This document shows, one piece after another, positions 1 to 5,744 of a stretch of DNA of 8,195 nt. The stretch is from Actinomycetota bacterium (GTDB lineage: Bacteria > Actinomycetota > UBA4738 > HRBIN12), in the NCBI GenBank assembly GCA_004366195.1, contig ML214199.1, positions 1,223-9,417 on the forward strand, in the 5' to 3' direction. The notes beneath the pieces are model-generated. The model was given only the letters and a program-made list of their open reading frames with translations, did no database searches and was not told where the DNA came from. The position numbers and the translations under genes are program-made. The first letter of the stretch is position 1. Each line of letters starts with the position of its first letter.

Positions 1-1
1 C

Positions 2-1537
2 TACGCGCCGCCGCTGCGGGACGTCGAGATCACCGCGCAGGACTTCATCCGCGCGATGATGCGGACGGCCAAGCCCGAGGTGGCGGCGGGGTACAGCTTC
101 TACTACAGCGTGATCGAGGGCTTCGACGACTTCGCCGCCGGCAAGGCCGACACCATCTCCGGCATGACCGCGGTGGACGACTACACGCTCGAGATCAAGC
201 TGACGGAGCCCGCCGGCGACCTCGGCTACCGGTTCGCGATGCCGGCCACGGCGCCGATCCCGCCGAACCCGGCCGACCCGGAGGCGCCGCTCGGCGTCGC
301 CGAGGGGCACGACGACGACTACGGACGCTTCCTCGTGGCATCCGGCCCGTACATGTTCGAGGGCTCGGAGAAGCTCGACTTCTCCGTCCCGGCCAAGCAG
401 CAGGAGCCGGTCGAGGGCTACCAGCCCGACAAGCTGATCTCGCTCGTGCGCAACCCGTCGTGGGTGGCCGACGACCAGGACGACCTGCGGCCGGCGTACG
501 TGGACGCCATCACGGTCGAGATCTGCCCCGGCTGCGACCAGGAGGTCGCGGAGGAGAAGGTCGCGAACGACGAGATCGACCACATCTTCACGAACGGGGT
601 CTCGGCGCAGACGGCCCGGAAGTTCTCCCAGGACCCCGAGCTCCAGGACCAGTACTTCGTGGAGCCGGGCTCGGGGAACTACTACATCTCGATGAACCTG
701 GCGGTGCCACCCTTCGACGACATCCACGTGCGCAAGGCGGTGAACTACGCGATCAACAAGGAGGGATGGCGCCGGCTCTCGGGCGGCGAGGCCTCCGGTG
801 AGATCGCCGGCTACTACACGCCGCCGGGGCTCCTCGGCAACCTCCTCGAGGGGTACGACCCGTACGAGACGCCGAACCACGAGGGGGCGGACTCGCCCGA
901 GGGACTCCAGCTCGCCAAGGACGAGATGGCCCAGTCGAAGTACGACACGAACCAGGACGGGATCTGCGACGCGCCCGAGTGCAAGGGCGTGCTGTCGATC
1001 GGTGTCGTGGGCCGGGTCGCCGAGGCCCAGCACCAGCTCATCGCGCAGAACCTCGCCGCCATCGGCATCGAGCTGGACGTGAAGAACTTCGACAACTCCA
1101 CGGCGTACGGGAAGATCTTCGACCCGAAGAACCACATCCCGTTCAGCGTGTTCGCGGGGTGGCTCCAGGACTACCCGGACGCGTACACGTTCTACTTCTT
1201 CCCGATGTACGGGCCGAGCATCCTCGACCAGTACAACACCAACTACTCGATGGTCGGGGCCGACCCCGAGCAGCTGAAGAAGTACGGGTACGACGTGACC
1301 GAGGTCCCGGGTCTCGACGACAAGATCGAGGAGTGCGCCGCGCTCACGGGCGACGAGCGGGTCCAGTGCTGGGCCGAGGCGGAGAAGATCCTCATGGAGG
1401 ACGTCGTCCCCATCGTCCCGTTGATCTGGAGCAACGTCGAGCAGATCGTCTCGAGCCGCATCGTGAACTACACGTACTGCCTGTTCGACAACCAGATGGC
1501 GTACGAGCAGGTCGCGATCCGGCCGGAGGCCCAGTAG
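2..1537 (+). CDS. ABC transporter substrate-binding protein, family 5 (Dpp/Opp type), 5'-truncated (A1)
   Basis: This is an extracytoplasmic solute-binding protein that would deliver substrate to the permeases encoded just downstream. The reading frame is open from the window edge, so the start lies outside. 511 residues are visible. The visible segment ITAQD (residues 10-14) aligns with VTSQD (131-135) of the second binding protein in the window, so about 120 N-terminal residues, including any signal peptide and lipobox, are missing. Family-5 marks include GPYMFEG, LVRNPSW, the YYISMNL...PPFDDIHVRKAVNYAI block, and a C-terminal CWAEAEKILMEDVVPIVPL segment. An EF-hand-like loop lies at residues 315-326 (D315, N317, D319, G320, D323, E326), and it carries C322 with C327 just after it. 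A CPGC motif lies at 175-178, and C445/C456 are probably paired. Substrate (peptide, metal complex, sugar or other) cannot be inferred. It is a clear but diverged paralogue of the protein at 3772-5679. Confidence 0.93.
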   Translation, partial: YAPPLRDVEITAQDFIRAMMRTAKPEVAAGYSFYYSVIEGFDDFAAGKADTISGMTAVDDYTLEIKLTEPAGDLGYRFAMPATAPIPPNPADPEAPLGVAEGHDDDYGRFLVASGPYMFEGSEKLDFSVPAKQQEPVEGYQPDKLISLVRNPSWVADDQDDLRPAYVDAITVEICPGCDQEVAEEKVANDEIDHIFTNGVSAQTARKFSQDPELQDQYFVEPGSGNYYISMNLAVPPFDDIHVRKAVNYAINKEGWRRLSGGEASGEIAGYYTPPGLLGNLLEGYDPYETPNHEGADSPEGLQLAKDEMAQSKYDTNQDGICDAPECKGVLSIGVVGRVAEAQHQLIAQNLAAIGIELDVKNFDNSTAYGKIFDPKNHIPFSVFAGWLQDYPDAYTFYFFPMYGPSILDQYNTNYSMVGADPEQLKKYGYDVTEVPGLDDKIEECAALTGDERVQCWAEAEKILMEDVVPIVPLIWSNVEQIVSSRIVNYTYCLFDNQMAYEQVAIRPEAQ

Positions 1538-1554
1538 GTGCGACAGGCAGGAGA

Positions 1555-1582
1555 CCGGGGGCCGGCGCGAGCTGGCCCCCGG
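1555..1582 (+). promoter_or_regulatory. strong GC stem-loop after the A1 gene (mRNA-stabilising or attenuating candidate)
   Basis: CCGGGGGCCGGC (1555-1566) pairs with GCTGGCCCCCGG (1571-1582) across a GCGA loop (1567-1570). This gives a 12-bp stem with one G-U pair (1564/1573) closed by a GNRA-type tetraloop. It begins 17 nt after the stop codon of the binding-protein gene. No T-tract follows, so it does not look like a classical factor-independent terminator. Hairpins between a binding-protein gene and its permease genes are known in ABC import operons to protect the upstream mRNA and lower downstream expression. That role here is an inference. Confidence 0.6.
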
Positions 1583-1589
1583 CCTCCCC

Positions 1590-1597
1590 GGAGGTGG
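1590..1597 (+). promoter_or_regulatory. ribosome binding site for permease B1
   Basis: GGAGGTGG lies 7 nt (counted from GGAGG) before the GTG at 1602 and fixes that start. The preceding CCTC (1583-1586) can pair with GAGG (1591-1594) across a 4-nt loop, so the site could be partly masked. Confidence 0.75.
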
Positions 1598-1601
1598 ACC
1601 C

Positions 1602-2573
1602 GTGATCCGCTACATGATCCGACGGACGCTCTTCCTGATCGTCGTCCTCGTGGTCGTGTCGCTGTTCACGTTCCTGGTGTTCGTGAAGCTGCCGGCCGGC
1701 GACCCCATCGCCCGCGCCGTCGGTCGGCACCCCAGCCCCGAGCTCGTGGCCCAGGTGCGCGAGAACTTCGGCCTGGACCGCCCCCTGTGGGTCCAGTACT
1801 GGAAGTTCGCCTCGGGGATGATCCCCTGGCCCGGCCTGTTCCTGAACGAGAAGGTCTACTTCTCCTACCGGAACCAGACCTCGGTCAAGGAGCAGATCCT
1901 GGGACGCCTGCCGGTGACGATCGCCCTGACCATCGGGGCGTCCCTGCTCTGGCTGGCCATCGGGATCCCCATCGGCATCATCTCGGCGATCCGCAGGGGG
2001 AGCCTGCTCGATCGGGCCGCGATGATCTTCGCTCTCATCGGGGTCTCGGCGCCGATCTTCTGGCTCGGCCTCGTCCTCCTCTACGTGTTCCACTTCTGGT
2101 TGGGGTGGCTTCCGACCGCCGGCCTCCCCAAGGGGCAGTCGGTCGTGGAGTCCGTGCTCGAGGGCTACTTCGTGCTGCCCTGGTTCTCGCTCGCCATCAC
2201 CTCCGCCGCCTTCTACTCGCGCATGACCCGCGGCAACCTCATCGAGACCATGGGCGAGGACTACATCCGCACCGCTCGCGCCAAGGGGATCTCCGAGCGC
2301 CGGGTGATCTTCCGGCACGGGCTCCGCGCCGCCCTGACACCGGTGGTCACGATGTTCGGGATGGACGTGGCGTTCCTGCTCGGGGGGGCCGTCATCACGG
2401 AGTCGGTCTTCCAGCTGCCGGGGCTCGGCCAGTACGCCATCGTGTCGCTCTACGCCGCCGACTTCCCGGCGGTCATGGGGGTGACGCTGGTCGGAGCCTT
2501 CTTCATCGTGGTCGCCAACTTCGTCGTCGACATCCTCTACGCGTTCCTGGACCCACGGGTCCGGTACACGTGA
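1602..2573 (+). CDS. ABC transporter permease, DppB/OppB type (B1)
   Basis: Inner-membrane subunit that forms half of the translocation channel of a dipeptide/oligopeptide/nickel-class importer. Its 323 residues are near the usual length for this family. The N-terminus MIRYMIRR is followed by a membrane segment at about residues 9-29. Next comes the typical DppB extracytoplasmic stretch with HPSPELVAQVRENFGLDRP, then further hydrophobic segments. The cytoplasmic EAA loop that docks on the ATPase reads EDYIRTARAKG at 219-229, followed by the FRHGLRAALTPVVT segment. The C-terminus AFLDPRVRYT is family-typical. The GTG start is chosen for its GGAGG site and because the protein start matches that of the other B-type permease (5745-6713). 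It lies 64 nt after A1, and the hairpin between them may set its expression. The family assignment is firm. Substrate is unknown. Confidence 0.95.
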   Translation: MIRYMIRRTLFLIVVLVVVSLFTFLVFVKLPAGDPIARAVGRHPSPELVAQVRENFGLDRPLWVQYWKFASGMIPWPGLFLNEKVYFSYRNQTSVKEQILGRLPVTIALTIGASLLWLAIGIPIGIISAIRRGSLLDRAAMIFALIGVSAPIFWLGLVLLYVFHFWLGWLPTAGLPKGQSVVESVLEGYFVLPWFSLAITSAAFYSRMTRGNLIETMGEDYIRTARAKGISERRVIFRHGLRAALTPVVTMFGMDVAFLLGGAVITESVFQLPGLGQYAIVSLYAADFPAVMGVTLVGAFFIVVANFVVDILYAFLDPRVRYT

Positions 2574-2702
2574 GGGACGGGGAGCCGCCGCCACGCAATC
2601 CCCGGGGCTGAGCGCCCGCGTATATCCGACGGACGCGGGGCGGTGGCCGGTGCGCAGCACCGTGGGTAAACTTCGGCGCAACCACGCAAGAGCGAGGCCG
2701 GA
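2574..2702 (+). other. 129-bp spacer between B1 and C1 with small hairpins and a possible -10 box
   Basis: No gene is seen here. Three short inverted repeats are present: CGGGGA/TCCCCG (2578-2583/2599-2604), CCCGCGT/ACGCGGG (2615-2621/2633-2639), and CGGTGC/GCACCG (2648-2653/2657-2662, 3-nt loop). None is followed by a T-tract. TAAACT (2667-2672) resembles a -10 element, but no convincing -35 lies upstream. The octamer CCACGCAA occurs at 2591-2598 and again at 2682-2689. The spacing is long for a B-C permease pair, so an internal promoter or processing site is possible but unproven. Confidence 0.4.
2694..2697 (+). promoter_or_regulatory. ribosome binding site supporting the TTG start of C1
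   Basis: GAGG lies 5 nt before TTG at 2703. In this frame a TAA lies at 2667-2669 and no ATG or GTG occurs between it and the TTG. The next in-frame ATG (about 2808) would delete the cytoplasmic N-terminus and start within the conserved WQIFWMRF segment. TTG is therefore the best start. Confidence 0.5.
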
Positions 2703-3701
2703 TTGGGGCAGGTCCGGGACGAGGAGATCGGCGAGCCGGTAGCGGCCCTGGGCGCAGCCGAGCCGACCAGCACCATCATCGGCCGGACGCCCTGGCAGAT
2801 CTTCTGGATGCGGTTCCGCAAGGACCGGGTGGCGGTGGGGGCGGGCGTGTTCCTGATCGCGCTGGCGCTCCTCGCGATCACCGCCCCGCTCATCGCCCAC
2901 GATCTCGTCCACCACGACCCGAACGCCCTGTTCCGCGACACCCTGGACGAGATCGGGCTCCCGACCGTCGGGCCCAGCGCGGAGTTCTGGTTCGGGGTTG
3001 ATACGTCGGGACGGGACGTGTTCGTGCGGACCATCTACGGTGCGAGGACGTCCCTCCTCGTCGCCCTGCTCTCCACGGGGTTCGCGGTCGTCCTCGGGAT
3101 CCTCCTGGGCTCGCTCGCCGGGTACCTCGGGGGGTGGGTCGACACCGTGGTCTCACGGGCCATCGACCTCACGCTCTCGCTCCCGGTGCTCCTCTTCTCG
3201 ATCGGGATCGCGGCGACCTGCTCCATCACCGCGGAGGGGTGCCTCGGGGGACTGATCCAACCCGGGATCTCCCTCGTCACCGCCATCATCGCGCTGTTCA
3301 CCTGGCCCTACATCGGCAGGATCGTCCGGGGCCAGGTGCTCACCATCCGCAACAAGGAGTTCATCGAGGCGGCGCGGGCCATGGGCGCCGGCACCGGGCG
3401 GATCCTGCTGCGGGACGTGCTGCCGAACCTGGCCGCCCCGATCATCGTCTACGGGACGTTGATCATCCCGAGCAACATCCTCTTCGAGGCGGCCCTGTCG
3501 TTCCTCGGCGTGGGGATCCCGCCGACCACGCCGTCGTGGGGACGCATGATCTCCGACGCGGCCCGCGGCCAGCTGTACACGGTGGCGTGGTGGATGCTCT
3601 TCTTCCCGGGGATGGCGCTCGTGCTGACGACGCTCGCGTTCAACCTGGTGGGCGACGGGCTGCGCGACGCGCTGGACCCGCGGACGCAGGTGAGCGGATA
3701 G
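2703..3701 (+). CDS. ABC transporter permease, DppC/OppC type (C1)
   Basis: Inner-membrane channel subunit that pairs with a DppB-type partner. Its 332 residues from a TTG start are slightly longer than typical DppC because of a ~35-residue cytoplasmic head. Family marks, in order, are: PWQIFWMRFRKDRVAVGAG leading into the first membrane segment; the FGVDTSGRDVFVRTIYGAR segment, diagnostic of DppC; several hydrophobic segments; the EAA loop EFIEAARAMG at 219-228; then AALSFLGVGIPPTTPSWGRM; and the ending LVGDGLRDALDPR. It follows B1 after an unusually long spacer and precedes the second binding-protein gene by 70 nt. It is the only C-type permease visible, so it may serve both B1 and B2, or a second C gene may lie outside the window. 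Confidence 0.94.
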   Translation: MGQVRDEEIGEPVAALGAAEPTSTIIGRTPWQIFWMRFRKDRVAVGAGVFLIALALLAITAPLIAHDLVHHDPNALFRDTLDEIGLPTVGPSAEFWFGVDTSGRDVFVRTIYGARTSLLVALLSTGFAVVLGILLGSLAGYLGGWVDTVVSRAIDLTLSLPVLLFSIGIAATCSITAEGCLGGLIQPGISLVTAIIALFTWPYIGRIVRGQVLTIRNKEFIEAARAMGAGTGRILLRDVLPNLAAPIIVYGTLIIPSNILFEAALSFLGVGIPPTTPSWGRMISDAARGQLYTVAWWMLFFPGMALVLTTLAFNLVGDGLRDALDPRTQVSG

Positions 3702-3724
3702 AGGAAGGGGGGAGGCAGCGGCGC

Positions 3725-3775
3725 ATGACGCTTGTTCGACGGGTCCGGAACGGAAGGAAGGGGGTGCACGGGTGA
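3725..3775 (+). CDS. possible 16-residue upstream ORF (leader peptide) coupled to A2
   Basis: ATG at 3725 opens a 16-codon frame (MTLVRRVRNGRKGVHG) whose TGA (3773-3775) overlaps the GTG start of the binding-protein gene (3772-3774) as GTGA. A purine-rich GGGGAGG (3709-3715) lies 9 nt before the ATG. The peptide is strongly basic (four Arg, two Lys) with no recognised domain. The arrangement would fit translational coupling. However, the ORF is short enough to arise by chance, and the main gene has its own ribosome site inside it. Treat as tentative. Confidence 0.2.
   Translation: MTLVRRVRNGRKGVHG
3758..3764 (+). promoter_or_regulatory. ribosome binding site for A2
   Basis: AAGGGGG, within a purine run beginning at 3752, lies 7 nt before the GTG at 3772. 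It supports the start that gives a complete lipoprotein signal peptide. Confidence 0.6.
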
Positions 3776-5679
3776 AGCGATACGTGGTGCTGGTGGGGCT
3801 GCTCGCATCGCTCGCGCTCGTCGCGACGGCCTGCGGGGGCGGTGGCGGGCCGACGGAGACCGGTCCGACGGGGGCGACCGGCGGGATCCCGACCGGCGGG
3901 ATCCTCCGCGAGGAGACCACCGACTTCGGGTTCACGAACGCGTTCGACCCGACCGGCGAGTACCTCGGGACGGCGTGGGCGATCTACGGGAACTTCCTGC
4001 TGCGCGGTCTCGTGAGCTACCCGTGGCTGCCGGGCGAGAAGGGTGGCAACGAGCCGGTGCCGGACCTCGCCACCGACCTGGGGGAGGTGTCGGCGGACGG
4101 CCTCACGATCACGTTCACGCTGAAGGACGGCGTGATGTGGCAGCCGCCGCTGAACCGACCGGTGACCTCGCAGGACGTGGCCTTCGCCTTCCAGCGCATC
4201 AACACGAAGTCCCTGATCGCGCAGTACGGCAACTACTACTGCGGGACGATCGTGGGGATGGACTGCGAGGGCAAGTCGCAGGAGGACCCGATCGAGGGGA
4301 TCGAGACGCCGGATGACAAGACGATCATCTTCCACCTCGAGCGGCCGACCGGCGACTTCCTGTACCGGCTGGCCCAGCCCGCGGCCGCGCCGATCCCGCC
4401 GGAGGTGGCCGGCTGCTTCGACAAGGCCGGTGAGTACGGCCGGTACGTCATGTCGAACGGGCCCTACATGCTCCTCGGGTCGGACGAGCTCGACATCAGC
4501 TCCTGCGACACCCTAGAGCCGATCAAGGGGTACGACCCGGACAAGTTCATGTACGTCGTCCGCAACCCCAACTACGACCAGGCCACCGACGAGAACCGCA
4601 AGAACTACATCGACGGCTGGTCGTACGTCATCAACACCAACCTGGACGACATCTACAACCGGGTCCTGAACGGCGAGATCGACCTCGCCCACGGGGCTCC
4701 GCCGGCCGCGATCCTGCAGCAGTACCTGACCAACCCCGACCTGCAGGACAACCTGAAGACGAACTCCGGCGACCGCACGTGGTACCTCACGATGAACCTC
4801 ATCGTGCCGCCCTTCGACGACATCCACGTGCGCAAGGCCGCGAACTTCGTCGTGGACAAGGCGGCCATGCTGCAGGCGACGGGCGGCCCGACGACCGGTG
4901 AGATCGCCACGACCATCGAGCCCCCGACGGTCCTGCCCGACCTGGCGGATTACGATCCGTACCCCAGCCCCAACCACGCGGGCGACGTCGAGGCCGCCAA
5001 GGCGGAGATGGCCCAGTCGAAGTACGACAAGAACGGGGACGGGGTCTGCGACGACCCGGTCTGCGACAACGTCCTCATGATCAACCGGAACTACGAGCCC
5101 TGGACCGAGTACACGCCGATCCTGACCGAGAACTTCAAGCAGATCGGCATCAACCTCAAGGTCCGCGAGCTCGACGTCTCCACGGCGTACACCACCATCC
5201 AGACCATGAGCAACCTGATCCCGATCGCCGCCAACGCCGGCTGGGGGAAGGACTACGCGAGCCCCTTCGGGTTCGACTACTTCCTGTTCAGCACGGCTGG
5301 CCTCTCCTGCGAGGGGGCGGTGAACTACTCCAACATCGGGCTCGACGAGGAGCTCGCGAAGGAGTGCGGCGACGAGGTCTACGAGGCATGGAAGGCGGCG
5401 ACCGACAACGGGAGGAACCCGCTGCCGAACGTGGACGCCGACATGGAGGCATGCGTCGCCAAGCCGTTCGGCCCGGAGTACAACGCCTGCTGGGCCGACC
5501 TGGACCGCAAGATCATGGAGGAGATCGTCCCCTGGGTCCCGTACCGCTGGGGCTCCCAGAACACGGTCCTCGCCGACACGGTGGTGGCCTGGGAGTACGA
5601 CCAGTCCGCGGGCTGGACGGCCTACTCCAGGACCGCCGTGAACAACGGCCTGACGATGGACGAGGTGGCGCAGGTCTGA
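3772..5679 (+). CDS. ABC transporter substrate-binding lipoprotein, family 5 (Dpp/Opp type) (A2)
   Basis: Complete 635-residue solute-binding protein anchored on the outer face of the membrane. The GTG start gives a short basic head (MKR), a hydrophobic core and the lipobox VATAC with C21 as the lipid-bearing residue. A Gly/Thr/Pro-rich linker runs to about residue 43. The binding domain follows: LATDLGEVSADGLTITFTLKDG, VTSQDVAFAFQRI (131 on), GPYMLLG, VVRNPNYDQA, the PPFDDIHVRKAANFVV block, and a C-terminal CWADLDRKIMEEIVPWVPY. An EF-hand-like loop starts at D419 (D419, N421, D423, G424, D427; position 12 is V430, not acidic) with C426 and C431. Ten cysteines besides C21 (157, 165, 215, 245, 426, 431, 513, 532, 561, 573) would allow five disulfides. 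It is a paralogue of A1 at 2-1537. The ligand is not predictable. Confidence 0.96.
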   Translation: MKRYVVLVGLLASLALVATACGGGGGPTETGPTGATGGIPTGGILREETTDFGFTNAFDPTGEYLGTAWAIYGNFLLRGLVSYPWLPGEKGGNEPVPDLATDLGEVSADGLTITFTLKDGVMWQPPLNRPVTSQDVAFAFQRINTKSLIAQYGNYYCGTIVGMDCEGKSQEDPIEGIETPDDKTIIFHLERPTGDFLYRLAQPAAAPIPPEVAGCFDKAGEYGRYVMSNGPYMLLGSDELDISSCDTLEPIKGYDPDKFMYVVRNPNYDQATDENRKNYIDGWSYVINTNLDDIYNRVLNGEIDLAHGAPPAAILQQYLTNPDLQDNLKTNSGDRTWYLTMNLIVPPFDDIHVRKAANFVVDKAAMLQATGGPTTGEIATTIEPPTVLPDLADYDPYPSPNHAGDVEAAKAEMAQSKYDKNGDGVCDDPVCDNVLMINRNYEPWTEYTPILTENFKQIGINLKVRELDVSTAYTTIQTMSNLIPIAANAGWGKDYASPFGFDYFLFSTAGLSCEGAVNYSNIGLDEELAKECGDEVYEAWKAATDNGRNPLPNVDADMEACVAKPFGPEYNACWADLDRKIMEEIVPWVPYRWGSQNTVLADTVVAWEYDQSAGWTAYSRTAVNNGLTMDEVAQV

Positions 5680-5690
5680 GCCACGGGAGG

Positions 5691-5717
5691 GGAGGGGGCC
5701 CGGCCGGGGCCCCCTCC
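5691..5717 (+). promoter_or_regulatory. strong GC stem-loop after the A2 gene (mRNA-stabilising or attenuating candidate)
   Basis: GGAGGGGGCCC (5691-5701) pairs perfectly with GGGCCCCCTCC (5707-5717) around a 5-nt loop (5702-5706). It starts 12 nt after the stop codon of the binding-protein gene. No T-tract follows. Its placement mirrors the hairpin after the other binding-protein gene, although the sequences differ. That supports a shared role in stabilising the binding-protein message or reducing read-through into the permease gene. Confidence 0.6.
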
Positions 5718-5729
5718 GACCCCCGGGGA

Positions 5730-5735
5730 TACACT
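5730..5735 (+). promoter_or_regulatory. possible -10 element just before B2
   Basis: TACACT fits the TANNNT pattern and ends 9 nt before the GTG at 5745. Transcription starting about 6-8 nt downstream would give an almost leaderless mRNA. No -35-like hexamer is visible at the expected distance, which falls inside the GC hairpin. Weak candidate. Confidence 0.2.
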
Positions 5736-5744
5736 GGGGCGACG

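Noticed and set aside
2600..2607. CCCCGGGG palindrome, also near 5721-5728, as a shared operator
   Set aside because: Eight-base G/C palindromes are expected by chance in this composition, and their flanks differ.
1538..2611. + strand frame starting at GTG 1538 and overlapping B1
   Set aside because: The product is Arg/Pro/Gly-rich without hydrophobic segments, while the alternative frame gives an unmistakable DppB permease.
1392..2915. Long open frame on the - strand (about 500 codons) antisense to A1, B1 and C1
   Set aside because: Same composition artefact; it crosses gene boundaries and lacks any domain or convincing ribosome site.
3153..3935. - strand frame across the C1-A2 junction
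   Set aside because: Antisense to two confident genes, biased composition, no domain.
5691..5717. Factor-independent terminator
   Set aside because: The stem is strong but no T-tract follows, and the next gene continues in the same direction, so it is listed only as a regulatory or stabilising hairpin. The same applies to 1555-1582.
5364..5744. Upstream in-frame extension of B2 into A2
   Set aside because: The extension is Arg/Gly-rich and overlaps the end of a confident gene; GTG 5745 gives an N-terminus matching B1.
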